A stretch of DNA of 64,000 nucleotides from Hymenobacter psychrotolerans DSM 18569 (lineage in GTDB: Bacteria > Bacteroidota > Bacteroidia > Cytophagales > Hymenobacteraceae): assembly GCF_900142395.1 (NCBI RefSeq), contig NZ_FRAS01000018.1:35051-99050 (forward strand), written 5' to 3'. This document shows positions 1 to 8,298 of the stretch, in pieces. Within the stretch, counting starts at the first letter, position 1. Each line of letters starts with the position of its first letter. The translations under genes and the position numbers were made by a program. A model generated the notes under the pieces. The model was not told the origin of the DNA. It ran no database searches and saw nothing but the letters and a program-made list of their open reading frames with translations.

Positions 1-30
1 GTAGCCGACCCCGCTGCCAAGAAAAAGTAG
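1..30 (+). CDS. C-terminal end of an upstream gene (partial)
   Basis: The first 30 bases read in frame 1 as VADPAAKKK followed by TAG, and the next gene's ATG follows 7 bases later. This looks like the tail of a gene cut by the window edge, probably co-transcribed with the metal-binding lipoprotein that follows. Nothing about its function can be read from nine residues; the Ala/Lys-rich end is common in high-GC Bacteroidota proteins. Confidence 0.45.
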   Translation, partial: VADPAAKKK

Positions 31-37
31 GCGGGCC

Positions 38-301
38 ATGCGTGTTCTTTCCTTACGCCATCTGGCCGCCACCCTGCTGCTGGCCGCCGGCCTGGCTAGC
101 TGCGAAAGCCGCCCTGCGGCCGTTGGTACGCCGGAAGCCTCTGCCGCCAGCACCCCCGACAGCACGGCCACCCCGGTAGTGGCCGCGGCCTACGTATGCC
201 CCATGAACTGTGAGGGCAGCGCCAGCGACAAACCAGGCAAATGCCCGGTGTGCGAAATGGCGCTACAGCCCAACCCGGCGGCCCAGCCCTCCGTCCAGTA
301 A
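38..301 (+). CDS. Small lipoprotein with heavy-metal-binding domain
   Basis: The 87-residue product starts with a lipoprotein signal: basic MRVLSLRH, a Leu/Ala-rich core and a lipobox LASC with the modifiable Cys near residue 22. A Pro/Ala/Thr linker follows. Residues about 52-80 form the compact motif YVCPMNC...KPGKCPVCEMAL, matching the heavy-metal-binding (YHS-like, HMBD) domain usually seen as YxCPMHP...GxCPxCGMxL in copper and zinc efflux proteins. Function is inferred: a periplasmic or surface metal-binding lipoprotein. It follows another gene by 7 bases, and a ZIP transporter lies 1 kb downstream. One deviation is CPMNC, where His-Pro is more usual. Confidence 0.8.
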   Translation: MRVLSLRHLAATLLLAAGLASCESRPAAVGTPEASAASTPDSTATPVVAAAYVCPMNCEGSASDKPGKCPVCEMALQPNPAAQPSVQ

Positions 302-457
302 TTCTCCCAGACGATGTTCCACCTGTCTGGCAACTGCACAAGCAGCCCGGCGGGTGGAACAGCTGTTGTCGGGAATTTTTTGTAACATTGTTGCAAAAAT
401 AGCCGTTTCTCTCCTGCCGCCGGCAGGCTACCTGGGTGGCCTGCCTTCTTTTGCCTT

Positions 458-1207
458 ATGACGCTTCACACTGCCGCAGAGCCGGAATGGTTTAGCACTT
501 GGTTCGATTCTCCTTACTACCACCTGCTCTACCACGACCGGAATCAGGCGGAGGCCAGAGAGTTTCTCGAGGGGCTGCTTCAGTATCTGCACCCCAAGCC
601 CCACCACACGCTGCTGGATCTGGCCTGTGGCAAAGGGCGGCATGCCATCTACCTGAGCGAGCGTGGCTACGATGTGACCGGCGTGGACCTTTCGCCGGAA
701 AGCATTGCGGCGGCGCAGGAGCACGCCCACGACCACCTGCATTTCCATGTGCACGATATGCGTGAGGCGTTGCCGTACGGCCCGTTCGATTTCGTGTTCA
801 ACCTGTTCACCAGCTTTGGCTATTTCCGGCAGGAAAGCGAAAATGTGGTAGCGCTGCGCAACGCGGCGGCGGCGCTGCGGCCGGGCGGCAAAATGGTCAT
901 CGACTTCATGAATACCGAGCGCACCGTGCGGGAACTGGTGGCGCATGAGCAAAAGAGCGTCAACGGCATCGACTTTCATCTGCACCGCCACCTGCACCAC
1001 GACTTTATCGTGAAGGAAATCAGCTTTCAGGCTCCTGATGGCGAGATGCTGCACTTTGAAGAGCGGGTGCGCGCCCTGAGCCGGGAACGGTTTGAGGAGT
1101 ACTTCCAGATGGCGGGCCTGCGGCTGGTGGAAGTATTCGGCGACTACCGCCTAACTCCGTACGATGAGGCCAACAGCCCGCGGATGGTCTTCATTTTAAA
1201 AAAGTAA
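458..1207 (+). CDS. Class I SAM-dependent methyltransferase
   Basis: A 249-residue soluble protein with a class I methyltransferase core. Motif I is LLDLACGKGRHAIYLSERG near residues 50-69, followed by the acidic motif II VTGVDLSPESIAAA and a motif around FDFVFNLFTSFGYF. The domain covers roughly residues 45-150, with a beta-rich C-terminal part. The substrate cannot be read from sequence; relatives are annotated as small-molecule methyltransferases. Start is the ATG at 458. The gene stands alone, about 150 bp after the metal-binding lipoprotein and 114 bp before the ZIP transporter. Confidence 0.85.
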   Translation: MTLHTAAEPEWFSTWFDSPYYHLLYHDRNQAEAREFLEGLLQYLHPKPHHTLLDLACGKGRHAIYLSERGYDVTGVDLSPESIAAAQEHAHDHLHFHVHDMREALPYGPFDFVFNLFTSFGYFRQESENVVALRNAAAALRPGGKMVIDFMNTERTVRELVAHEQKSVNGIDFHLHRHLHHDFIVKEISFQAPDGEMLHFEERVRALSRERFEEYFQMAGLRLVEVFGDYRLTPYDEANSPRMVFILKK

Positions 1208-1321
1208 GCCAATGCGCTGCTTGTGCCGGCCTTGCCGCACGCCACTGTTGTCGGGCAGACAACCCGGGCGGGCCGCAACAGTGCAGAAGCCCGGCGCGTA
1301 GCTCCCTTGTTTGATTCGCTT

Positions 1322-2059
1322 ATGTGGTTTGCTGTTCTGCTGTTGTTTCTTACCGTGCTGGGGGCGGGCTGGTCTACGCGACTGGTGCCCACGGCCAGCA
1401 CCGTCTGGATGAAGCCGCTGCTGGCCTTCAGCGGTGCCTACCTGTTTACGCTCACCATTACGCACCTGCTGCCGGAGGCGCTGCTGCTGGAGCCCGACGA
1501 TATGCACCGCATCGGGTATTTCGTGCTGGCGGGCTTCTTTGGGCAACTGGTGCTGGAGGTATTTTCGCAGGGGGTGGAGCACGGGCATGTGCACCACCAT
1601 ACGTCCCACGCCGGGCACGTACCGTTTTTGCTGCTGTTCTCGCTCATCATCCACTCGTTTCTGGAAGGCAGCATTCTGGTGAAAGCCCCCGAGGCCGGCA
1701 CCGTCAGCGACAATTTCTACGCTATTCTGACGGGCGTGGCGCTGCACCACATTCCGGCGGCCTTCGCCCTGATGGCCGCGCTTATGCTGCGGCTGGGCAG
1801 TTTCCGGCGGGCGCTGCCGTTTCTGGTACTGTTTGCACTGGCCGCGCCGGTGGGCATTGTGGTCAGCAACTACGTGGTGCTGGAGCAGCTGCTCACGGGC
1901 GGACTGTATGCGGCGCTGCTGGGCTTTGTGGCCGGCAATTTCCTGCATGTATCTACCACTATTCTGTTCGAAACCAGCCCGGAACACCGGCTCAACCTTC
2001 CCAAACTAGCCGCTACCATGGCCGGTACCGCTCTGGCGCTGGCCGTGGAGCTGCTTTAG
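1322..2059 (+). CDS. ZIP family metal transporter
   Basis: A 245-residue integral membrane protein with about seven or eight hydrophobic segments. Two hallmark ZIP helices are visible: IIHSFLEGS (helix IV, HxxxEG metal site) and ALHHIPAAFAL (helix V, HHxPxxxA). A His-rich loop HGHVHHHTSHAGH precedes helix IV, the usual cytoplasmic metal-binding loop. ZIP proteins move divalent cations (Zn, Fe, Mn) into the cytoplasm; which metal is not decidable here. A longer in-frame start exists at 1223, but the ATG at 1322 begins directly with the first membrane helix and is preferred. Confidence 0.87.
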   Translation: MWFAVLLLFLTVLGAGWSTRLVPTASTVWMKPLLAFSGAYLFTLTITHLLPEALLLEPDDMHRIGYFVLAGFFGQLVLEVFSQGVEHGHVHHHTSHAGHVPFLLLFSLIIHSFLEGSILVKAPEAGTVSDNFYAILTGVALHHIPAAFALMAALMLRLGSFRRALPFLVLFALAAPVGIVVSNYVVLEQLLTGGLYAALLGFVAGNFLHVSTTILFETSPEHRLNLPKLAATMAGTALALAVELL

Positions 2060-2103
2060 GCGGTGAGCTACCGGCCATATTGTGCTTCGCCAGGCGGCGC
2101 TAT

Positions 2104-2442
2104 TCAGCTGGCCAACAGGTCGTCGGCATCCAGTAGCGGGCCGGAGCTGCGCAGCAGGTGCTCCAGCTGCCGGGCCCGGCCCCGCTGATACGCCAGTTCG
2201 GCTTGCAAGTGCAGCAGCCGCTGCCGCATGGCCAGCACCACGTCAATTCCTTCTTGGCTGAGGCCCAACTCATGGTGCAGGCGGGCGAGACGGGCCAGGT
2301 GGTCGGGCTCGTCGCGGATAGTGTCGGGGCCGGGGCCGGCCTCCAGGAGGCCCAGCTCCACAAAGCCGCGCACGTCGTTTTCGCTCAGCTCGTACTGGCT
2401 GGCGCACTCATGGTAGGTAATGATGATGCGGTGCGTTTCCAT
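2104..2442 (-). CDS. cbpM: Chaperone modulator CbpM (MerR-like)
   Basis: A 112-residue protein. The N-terminal half has a MerR-type helix-turn-helix flavour (YELSENDVRGFVELGLLEAG), and the C-terminal half is a helical Leu/Arg-rich coiled coil. CbpM binds the J domain of CbpA and restrains its co-chaperone activity. The gene lies 45 bp downstream of the DnaJ-like cbpA on the same strand, the classic cbpA-cbpM arrangement, which is the main support for the name. Confidence 0.82.
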   Translation of the reverse strand: METHRIIITYHECASQYELSENDVRGFVELGLLEAGPGPDTIRDEPDHLARLARLHHELGLSQEGIDVVLAMRQRLLHLQAELAYQRGRARQLEHLLRSSGPLLDADDLLAS

Positions 2443-2487
2443 GGCAGGCAGTTTCGGATAGGGTAAGAGGGCGGGCTACTGACGGGT

Positions 2488-3402
2488 TTACTCGGGGCGC
2501 AGGGCGGCAAGCTGCTGCAGCAGGGTTTTTTCCTGGCCGGTGAGGTGCTGAGGAAGCTGCACGGTAAGGTGCAGGTACAGGTCGCCGTACTGGCCGGCCT
2601 GCTTGTAGACGGGAAAGCCTTTGCCGCGCAGCCGCAACCGGGTGCCGTTCTGGGTTTCGGGCTTGATGGTGATTTTGACGGAGCCGGACAGCGTTTCGAC
2701 CACCTGCTCGCCACCCAGCAGCGCGCGGTATAGGGGCACTTTCACTTCCTGAGTAAGGTCGGAGCCGTTGCGCACGAAACGGGCGTCGGGGGCTACGCGC
2801 AGCGTGATAAACAGGGAGCCATTGGGGCCACCGTTGCGGCCGGGGCCGCCCTGGTCGCGCAGCCGGATGGTCTGGCCGTCTTCTACGCCGGGCTGAATGG
2901 TGATGCGCAGCTTTTTGCCGTTGACCGTGAGCGTGCGGGGGCCGCCCTGGTAGGCGTCTTCCAGCGTCAGCTCCAGCTCCGCCTGATAGTCCTGGCCGGC
3001 GCCGGCGCGCGTGCTACCCCGGCTGCTCCCGCCCATATTGCCGAAAACAGAGCTGAAGAAATCGGAGAAGTCGCCCCCTTCGCCAAAGTCGGCACCGCTG
3101 AAGCCGCCCCGGCCGCCCTGCTGCTGGTACTGCCCCCAGTCGAAGCCGCCCCGGCCACCGGCGCCGGCTTGCTGATAGCGCTGCCAGTCGGCGCCCATCT
3201 GGTCGTACTTCTGGCGCTTATCCGGGTCCGACAGCACCTCGTTGGCTTCGTTCACTTCCTTGAACTTGCGCTCGGCTTCCGCATCGTTGGGGTTCACGTC
3301 GGGGTGGTGCTGCCGGGCCAGCTTCCGGTAGGCCTTTTTGATCTGGTCGGTGGTGGCGGTTTTGTCCACTCCCAGGATTTTGTAGTAGTCTTTGTAATCC
3401 AC
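2488..3402 (-). CDS. cbpA: DnaJ-like co-chaperone CbpA
   Basis: A 304-residue J-domain protein. The J domain occupies residues about 3-68 with the invariant HPD in [10 protein letters not shown]; a Gly/Phe-rich region covers about 80-125 ([21 protein letters not shown]); then two beta-rich substrate-binding domains with no zinc-finger CxxCxGxG repeats, so it is a class II, CbpA-type protein rather than DnaJ. It stimulates DnaK ATPase and delivers substrates. The start is GTG at 3402, giving [12 protein letters not shown]; the longer in-frame ATG at 3630 would add 76 residues unlike any J protein. About 237 bp upstream lack a clear gene. Confidence 0.9.
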   Translation of the reverse strand: MDYKDYYKILGVDKTATTDQIKKAYRKLARQHHPDVNPNDAEAERKFKEVNEANEVLSDPDKRQKYDQMGADWQRYQQAGAGGRGGFDWGQYQQQGGRGGFSGADFGEGGDFSDFFSSVFGNMGGSSRGSTRAGAGQDYQAELELTLEDAYQGGPRTLTVNGKKLRITIQPGVEDGQTIRLRDQGGPGRNGGPNGSLFITLRVAPDARFVRNGSDLTQEVKVPLYRALLGGEQVVETLSGSVKITIKPETQNGTRLRLRGKGFPVYKQAGQYGDLYLHLTVQLPQHLTGQEKTLLQQLAALRPE

Positions 3403-3639
3403 GGGGAAAAATCTGAAAGAGGGTAGAGGTTTAGTAGTTAGCGCTGAGAATCCCAGCTGAGCTACATATGAGGAGACTGAGGGAAGGTCGGAAAAAGACA
3501 AAAAAACAACGGCTACTGCACGCAGATCAGGGTTCTTTTCAAACGAGGCATAAATCGTGTTGGTTGCCGGAACGTTCCTGGCCCGGCTTTTGTAAATCAC
3601 GCTTTCATTCCCACACACATTTTCCTCCATTTTCTCTGC

Positions 3640-4062
3640 ATGAAGCGGATTTCAACGTTTGTTCTCACTTTGTTGCTGGCTACCGGCGGTTTTGCGGTTC
3701 AGGCCCAGACTAAACTGCCTCCTCGCAAGCCCGTGCAGCCGAAGGGCCGCGTAGTTAGCAAAGGCACTGCCACCCGCGACGGCGCCGTTATGAAAGACGG
3801 CAAAGTGATTCTGACACAAAGCGGCCTCACCAATCCGGTGCTGCAGGAAACGGCCCTCGTCAACGGTACCAAAATCCGGCCTGACGGCTCCCTGACCCTG
3901 CCCGACGGCACGACCACTACCATGAAAGAAGGCGACTACATGTCGCTGACGGGCCGCCTGACTACCGCCGCTATGAAGGCCGAGCAGGACAGCCTGGCCA
4001 AAGCCGCGCTGCTGGACCCGAAAGGGAAAAACGGCAAGAATGGCAAGAAGAAAAGCCGCTAG
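3640..4062 (+). CDS. Secreted DUF6799-like protein
   Basis: A 140-residue protein with a Sec signal peptide ([23 protein letters not shown], cleavage near residue 22). The mature part has short repeated beta motifs of the form [14 protein letters not shown] and [19 protein letters not shown], which resembles the DUF6799 domain common in Hymenobacter-type genomes. It ends in a Lys-rich tail ([12 protein letters not shown]). Function is unknown. It is transcribed away from cbpA and ends at a strong bidirectional hairpin. Confidence 0.7.
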   Translation: MKRISTFVLTLLLATGGFAVQAQTKLPPRKPVQPKGRVVSKGTATRDGAVMKDGKVILTQSGLTNPVLQETALVNGTKIRPDGSLTLPDGTTTTMKEGDYMSLTGRLTTAAMKAEQDSLAKAALLDPKGKNGKNGKKKSR

Positions 4063-4088
4063 CTGTTAGCACGTTATCTTACTATCAG

Positions 4089-4143
4089 CACACGAAACGG
4101 GGCGCCCGAAACCACTGTAGTTTCGGGCGCCCCGTTTCGTGTG
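4089..4143. terminator. Perfect 24-bp hairpin between convergent genes
   Basis: A 24-bp perfect inverted repeat (arms 4089-4112 and 4120-4143, 7-nt loop) beginning CACACGAAAC. It lies 26 bp after the secreted protein's stop and 10 bp beyond the stop of the convergent small gene, so it can serve as a bidirectional terminator. There is no long T tract. Confidence 0.7.
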
Positions 4144-4153
4144 CTGGTGCTGG

Positions 4154-4348
4154 TCAGCGCTGCGTGTAGTCCTGCAAGATGTCCTGCGCCTCGGCTTCGT
4201 CGGGGGCTTCTACTACCTCGTTGATGACAAACTGCACCTCGGCTTCCGACCAGTGCTGCGCTTCGGCTGCCTTGATAAAGGCTTCCAGTTGCACAAAACG
4301 GCTGGTACCGGCCGGCGGCGTCCAGCTTACTTTCTTTCTGATTCGCAT
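4154..4348 (-). CDS. Small conserved-looking hypothetical protein
   Basis: A 64-residue protein if the ATG at 4348 is used (MRIRKKVSWTPP); an alternative start at 4375 adds nine residues. It has a basic N-terminus and an amphipathic, acidic helical remainder (FVQLEAFIKAAEA, EVVEAPDEAEAQDILQD). No membrane segment or known motif is visible and I do not recognise the family. It is convergent with the secreted protein, the two sharing the 4089-4143 hairpin. Confidence 0.5.
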   Translation of the reverse strand: MRIRKKVSWTPPAGTSRFVQLEAFIKAAEAQHWSEAEVQFVINEVVEAPDEAEAQDILQDYTQR

Positions 4349-4385
4349 GCGGTAAAGGGTTGTTAGTCTGATCAATATGCTGCGC

Positions 4386-4805
4386 CTAGCCCTTTTTTAT
4401 CACCTTTAGCTGCACGGGAGCCACGCCCGCATCAATGATGTCGATTTTACGGGCGGCTTTCTTCGAGAGGTCGATGATGCGCCCTTTGGCGTGCGGGCCC
4501 CGGTCGGTGACGGTTACCTTGACGGAGCGGTGGTTGCGGGGATTCGTGACCTTGACAACTGTGCCGAAGGGCAGCGTGTTGTGAGCGGCGGTGCGCTGGC
4601 TGGCGCGGTAAACGGTGCCGCTGGCGGTTTTACGGCCATTGAACCTGTCGGCGTAGTAGGAGGCGTTGCCGCTTTGCGTGAAGCCCGTGCCGCCGCCGGC
4701 GCAGGAGGCCAGCACCAGCGCAAGCAGCCCGGCCAGGGGCAACGCAGGCCGGCCAAGGCGCAGGCGGAGGGCAGAGGAAGTAACCTGAGAAAGAAGCTTG
4801 TTCAT
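4386..4805 (-). CDS. RlpA-like septal ring lipoprotein (double-psi beta-barrel)
   Basis: A 139-residue lipoprotein. The lipobox is VLASC near residue 34. The domain at about 45-137 carries the RlpA signatures ASYYADRFNGRKTASGTVY, NTLPFGTVVKVTN, VTDRGPHAKGRIIDLS and the conserved Ala-rich end. RlpA proteins are lytic transglycosylases acting on stem-peptide-free peptidoglycan; the DRGP and IIDLS elements of the active-site region are present, but no SPOR domain is attached. Start is the ATG at 4805 (MNKLLSQ); the longer start at 4865 would put 20 residues before the signal. The GH25 lysozyme gene just upstream on the same strand supports a cell-wall role. Confidence 0.86.
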   Translation of the reverse strand: MNKLLSQVTSSALRLRLGRPALPLAGLLALVLASCAGGGTGFTQSGNASYYADRFNGRKTASGTVYRASQRTAAHNTLPFGTVVKVTNPRNHRSVKVTVTDRGPHAKGRIIDLSKKAARKIDIIDAGVAPVQLKVIKKG

Positions 4806-4900
4806 GCGCAATGGAAGTGAGTCGGAGGCCGCGGCCCAGCCAGGATACGGCGTAGGGGCCGCCAAGATACGGTTGAGCCCGCGCCCCTGTTTTGCCCGGA

Positions 4901-5734
4901 CTAGTGGGGCGCTTTGCCGGCTTTGGCAGGAATGCGCATTGCCAGCAGCGTTTCGAAATTGCCCTGGAACACGTTGAAGTCTACGGTGCCGCGAATACCG
5001 GGGATGTAGGCCTCATCGGAGTGCTGCCAGATAATCCATTTCTCGCGGGGCAGGCTGGGCTGGCTCACCTCGTAGTGCGCCAGCCACAGCGGATACTTGT
5101 CGAAGTGGCCGGCCAGGTAGCGCTTGTAGAAGCTGTAGTTGGAGTACAGGATGGGCCGCACGCCGTAGTGGCGCTCCACCAGCCGCAGCCAGGTAGCTAC
5201 GTTGCGGCGCATATACGCCACATCATGAAACTCAGCGTGCTCCACGTCCAGCACGGGCGGCAGGTCGCCGGGCTGCAGCGGCACGGTGCGCGTGAAAAGG
5301 TTGGCCTGCTGCGTGCCGTCGTAGTTGGGCTGGAAATAGTGGTAGGCGCCGCGGTGCACGCCGGCTTGGCGGGCCGCATCCCAGTTGCGGCGGAAGCGGG
5401 CATCGCGCAGCGTAACGCCTTCCGAGGCCTTGATGAACGCAAACCGGACGTTGTGGGTAGCGACTTCCTGCCAATCGATACGGCCTTGGTAAGCAGACAC
5501 ATCGATGCCGTGTACGGTGTAGCCGTCGAGCAGGGGCGTCTTTTCGCGGCCCGTGAGGCGGCCACTGATCAGCGTGGCCCAGGTGCGCCGGGCATACCGG
5601 TTCACTTGCCGCCGATAGAGCCCGTAAAACACCAGCCCACCCAGTACCAGCAGCATCAGCGCCCAGCGGAGCAGCGGGCGGGCGGGGGCGCGTCGGCGGG
5701 CAGAAGTGGCGGGGCGTCTCATCAGCGTAGTCAT
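4901..5734 (-). CDS. Glycoside hydrolase family 25 (Chalaropsis-type lysozyme)
   Basis: A 277-residue protein with a basic N-terminus and one membrane segment (about residues 22-45), then a GH25 domain at about 75-270. Diagnostic stretches are GIDVSAYQGRIDW, VRFAFIKASEG, GAYHYFQP, PPVLDVEHAE (catalytic acid region), PILYSNYSFYKRY, PLWLAHY, WIIWQHSDEAYIPGI and VDFNVFQG. The enzyme cleaves the beta-1,4 bond between MurNAc and GlcNAc. The uncleaved-looking anchor suggests a membrane-bound periplasmic enzyme. It precedes the RlpA-like gene on the same strand (about 95 bp gap). Confidence 0.9.
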   Translation of the reverse strand: MTTLMRRPATSARRRAPARPLLRWALMLLVLGGLVFYGLYRRQVNRYARRTWATLISGRLTGREKTPLLDGYTVHGIDVSAYQGRIDWQEVATHNVRFAFIKASEGVTLRDARFRRNWDAARQAGVHRGAYHYFQPNYDGTQQANLFTRTVPLQPGDLPPVLDVEHAEFHDVAYMRRNVATWLRLVERHYGVRPILYSNYSFYKRYLAGHFDKYPLWLAHYEVSQPSLPREKWIIWQHSDEAYIPGIRGTVDFNVFQGNFETLLAMRIPAKAGKAPH

Positions 5735-5842
5735 GGCAAAAGTAACGCCGGGGCGGCGGTTGTAGTGCCTGCAGCCTGCAAAAGGTGCCGCGTGCCGCTT
5801 TTTCCCGAACTTGCTGCTTCTGTTTCCTTACCCGCTGCTCTT

Positions 5843-6112
5843 ATGTCTGCTACCCCCCATCCTCAAGAAGCCCGCGACGAAAACGGCCACCTGATTCGTG
5901 AGCTGCACGGCGTTACGCTGGCTTCCATTGTGGAGTACCTGCACGGCCGCTACGGCTGGCCCGGCCTCGACCAGCGCCTGCGCATGAACTGCTTTGCCGT
6001 GAATCCCAGTGTAAAGTCGGCGCTGGCGTTTCTGCGCCGTACGCCCTGGGCCCGCACCAAGGTGGAAGAGCTCTATATCCAGACGCGCACGGCCGAGGTG
6101 CTGGGTAAATAA
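5843..6112 (+). CDS. VF530 family (DUF2132) small protein
   Basis: An 89-residue protein. The core RELHGVTLASIVEYLHGRYGWPGLDQRLRMNCFAVNPSVKSALAFLRRTPWARTKVE matches the VF530/DUF2132 family, in which the conserved MNCF..NPS..S.L.FLR.TPWAR is typical (only fragments are cited here). Structures of this family suggest nucleic-acid binding; that is family knowledge, not seen here. The start is the ATG at 5843. A much longer open frame upstream is antisense to the lysozyme and was discarded. Confidence 0.82.
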   Translation: MSATPHPQEARDENGHLIRELHGVTLASIVEYLHGRYGWPGLDQRLRMNCFAVNPSVKSALAFLRRTPWARTKVEELYIQTRTAEVLGK

Positions 6113-6203
6113 CTGGCTGATATTAAGGAGGATATTTCCGGGCGGCCCATGCGCCGCTCTGCACCGGTGAGCTTCGCTTTTCTTTATTCTCTACCTTCCC
6201 TAT

Positions 6204-6527
6204 ATGGCCGACGTAACCGAAAAATCCAGCCCGCTGGCGCTGCTGGCAGGCGCTTTCAGCTTTATAGCTTTTGAGGTGGCCGCCTATTATCTGCTGGGCT
6301 GGGTTACGTCGCCGCTGGGCATGCCCGACCAGTACCAGCCCGAAAATACCATCGTGCCGAACTGGGCCAAAGCAGTGATAGTGCTGCTGCTGTATCTGGT
6401 ACTGGTGGTGGGGGCCGTGCTTACGCTCAGCAACCAGCTGCCCCGCCGCCACCGCGCCCAGCTTATGGGCTGGTTCTACCTGTCGTTGCTGGCCGGTTTT
6501 GTGGTAGTGTTCATGATAATGGCCTGA
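6204..6527 (+). CDS. Three-helix membrane protein, unknown function
   Basis: A 107-residue protein with three hydrophobic helices (about 11-33, 54-76 and 87-106) joined by short loops, one containing GMPDQYQPENTIVPNWAK. No catalytic motif is visible and I do not recognise the family. The ATG at 6204 is the only reasonable start. It is followed by a hairpin that serves the convergent Hsp20 gene. Confidence 0.6.
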   Translation: MADVTEKSSPLALLAGAFSFIAFEVAAYYLLGWVTSPLGMPDQYQPENTIVPNWAKAVIVLLLYLVLVVGAVLTLSNQLPRRHRAQLMGWFYLSLLAGFVVVFMIMA

Positions 6528-6561
6528 TACTTTGTAGAGTCCGGCAAGCCAGGAGGGCAAC

Positions 6562-6588
6562 AAAAAAGCCACTGCGCAAGCAGTGGCT
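6562..6588 (-). terminator. Rho-independent terminator of the Hsp20 gene
   Basis: A 9-bp perfect stem AGCCACTGC (6567-6575) with GCAA loop and GCAGTGGCT (6580-6588). The run of A at 6562-6567 becomes a U tract on the minus strand, 50 bp after the Hsp20 stop. Confidence 0.75.
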
Positions 6589-6638
6589 GGTGAAACAGGT
6601 TACCGGTCGGCCCCGGCGTTATAGGAGCGGCGTTGTGC

Positions 6639-7022
6639 TTAGCGCTGCTTAATTTCGATTTCGCGCTGCTGGCTGCTGGGGTCGGCGTACGGAATGCGTA
6701 CCCGCAGCTCACCCTGCTCATGCACTGCGTCAATCCGCGTCAGGTCGAGGTTGACGGGCAGATCCAGTACGCGGGTGAAAAGCGGCGCCGCCAGCTGGTC
6801 TTCGGGCTGATGGCGGAATTCGCCAAACACCGACAGCCGGCTGTTGTTGAGCACCACGTGGATGTTTTCAGGACTCACGGAGGGGGCGGCCACCCGAATG
6901 ACCACGCCCTGTTCCTGCTTGTCCACGCGCATCTGGGCTTGCGCAATGCCCCCACCCAGCGTATTGAGCAGATCCAGCTGCGGCGCCAGGTTACGGATGA
7001 ATTTTCGGCTTATCAGGTTCAT
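6639..7022 (-). CDS. Hsp20 family small heat-shock protein (first copy)
   Basis: A 127-residue protein, mostly an alpha-crystallin domain (about 30-125). Visible elements are VVIRVAAPSVSPENIHVVLNNSRLSVFGE (beta2-beta5 pattern), ARVLDLP-like FTRVLDLPVNLDLTRIDA and a final GELRVRIPYADPSSQQREIEI. Hsp20 proteins are ATP-independent holdases. The N-terminal arm is short, and the usual C-terminal I-x-I/V is represented by IEI. Start ATG at 7022 (MNLISRKF); the upstream in-frame start at 7202 would add 60 residues without homology. A longer second Hsp20 lies at 18972-19583. Confidence 0.83.
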   Translation of the reverse strand: MNLISRKFIRNLAPQLDLLNTLGGGIAQAQMRVDKQEQGVVIRVAAPSVSPENIHVVLNNSRLSVFGEFRHQPEDQLAAPLFTRVLDLPVNLDLTRIDAVHEQGELRVRIPYADPSSQQREIEIKQR

Positions 7023-7232
7023 AGTGTGTTCCTCAGTCAGTTGTGGTGATGCTAGTGCAAAGCATGTACCAACAACGATTTGCCTGCTGACTATGTTTGA
7101 TCCGGCCATAATGGCCGTGCCTTGCCGGTAAATCCAAGCACTCCACGACATTGTGTCGCTAATAGTGGCCTTGTGACTTGCTATGAAGCCGCTCCTTGCC
7201 ACCGCTACGCCTGCCTCTTACTAAAAGCCAGA

Positions 7233-7595
7233 CTAGTGCGGCAGCCGGAAGTGCGGATTGTCAATCACGCCCAGCAGGTTGCCGAACGGGTCTTGCACGG
7301 AGCCCAGCAGAATACCGCCTCCCACATCATGAACAGGCTCGTGAGAAACGGCTCCCAGTGCCACCAGGCGAGCATAGGCCGCTGCTGCGTCTGCTCCGCC
7401 CCAGTAGGTAATGGGGCCGCTCTGCCCGGCCACCGGCGCATCCGGTACCAGGCCCAGCTCATAGCCGCCTACAGTGAAGCCTACATAAAACGGCTCATCG
7501 AAGTAGGGTTCCTGCTCCAGCGCCTGCGCGTACCATTGTTTGGCGGCCTCTAAGTTGCCAACCGGATATACCACCGTGCGAAGTCCCTGTAGCAT
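7233..7595 (-). CDS. VOC family (glyoxalase/bleomycin-resistance-like) protein
   Basis: A 120-residue protein with the two-module betaalphabetabetabeta pattern of the VOC fold: GLRTVVYPVGNLEAAKQWYAQALEQEPYF at the N-terminus and PFGNLLGVIDNP at the C-terminus. The terminal DPFGNLLGV is the classic VOC ending. Substrate is unknown; members include dioxygenases, glyoxalase and resistance proteins. Only some metal ligands can be guessed. It is followed on the same strand by no close partner; a GNAT gene lies 41 bp upstream and could share a transcript. Confidence 0.82.
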   Translation of the reverse strand: MLQGLRTVVYPVGNLEAAKQWYAQALEQEPYFDEPFYVGFTVGGYELGLVPDAPVAGQSGPITYWGGADAAAAYARLVALGAVSHEPVHDVGGGILLGSVQDPFGNLLGVIDNPHFRLPH

Positions 7596-7636
7596 AGCGT
7601 GTAAATAAGTGCGGATGAAATGAGAAGCAGATGAGG

Positions 7637-8188
7637 CTAAACAGCGGGAGCCGCAGGCTCTACCTCCCGCTCAAACCGCATTCGGCCTTCCGTGTCGGGG
7701 TCGGTGAGCTGAAACCCGTTGCGGAGCAGCACCTGCTGCGAGGCGGCATTATCGGGGCGAATGTGCGCCAGCAGGCGGCGTACCATTCCGGTGTTGGCGG
7801 CCTGCTGAATCAGGCCGCTCACCAACTCGGTGGCCAGACCCTGCCCCCGCCAGTCGGCTGAAATGGAATAGCCAATTTCGGCAGTGCCGGCGGCATCGGG
7901 CGGGCCCCAGAAGCCGCCCGCGCCCACTAATGTGGCGGGCCGTTGTTCCGTGGCTTTCAGAATGGCGTACCAGCCATACCAGCCGGCAGCCGTGCGGCCG
8001 CCAGCCGTAAGCTGGGCCAGAAAATAGCGCCCGGCTTCCTCATCGTATTCGCCCGGAGGCCAGTCGGCGGGCATTGCCGCTCCCAGCAGTACCGGAAAGT
8101 AGTGCGGCTTGTGCAGCTCAGCAGTAAGCAGGGCCCGGCTGCCGGCCAGCAGCGTGAGTCGGGGGGTATGAGTTATCAGCGGAATCAT
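7637..8188 (-). CDS. GNAT family N-acetyltransferase (RimJ/RimL-like)
   Basis: A 183-residue protein. Acetyl-CoA binding motif A is visible as ADWRGQGLATELVSGLIQQA (RxxGxA pattern), preceded by AEIGYSISADW and followed by RLLAHIRPDNAASQQVLLRNGFQLT, the classic N-x-A-S-x-x-V-L-x-x-x-G-F element of the RimJ/RimL type. It transfers acetyl groups from acetyl-CoA to an amine; the substrate is not predictable. The stop lies 41 bp before the VOC gene's start, so the two may be co-transcribed. Confidence 0.85.
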   Translation of the reverse strand: MIPLITHTPRLTLLAGSRALLTAELHKPHYFPVLLGAAMPADWPPGEYDEEAGRYFLAQLTAGGRTAAGWYGWYAILKATEQRPATLVGAGGFWGPPDAAGTAEIGYSISADWRGQGLATELVSGLIQQAANTGMVRRLLAHIRPDNAASQQVLLRNGFQLTDPDTEGRMRFEREVEPAAPAV

Positions 8189-8298
8189 GGGCGAAATATA
8201 CGGGGCCGGGCGTAGTAGGGCGGCCCGGCCGCAGAAATGGCGTGTCCGGAAACAATTGCCGCATACTTAGCTTTACATTTCCTGTCCAGCTTCCTGCC

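Noticed and set aside
4892..5842. N-terminal extension of the VF530 gene upstream to 4892
   Set aside because: It is antisense to the GH25 lysozyme; the ATG at 5843 gives the family's normal length.
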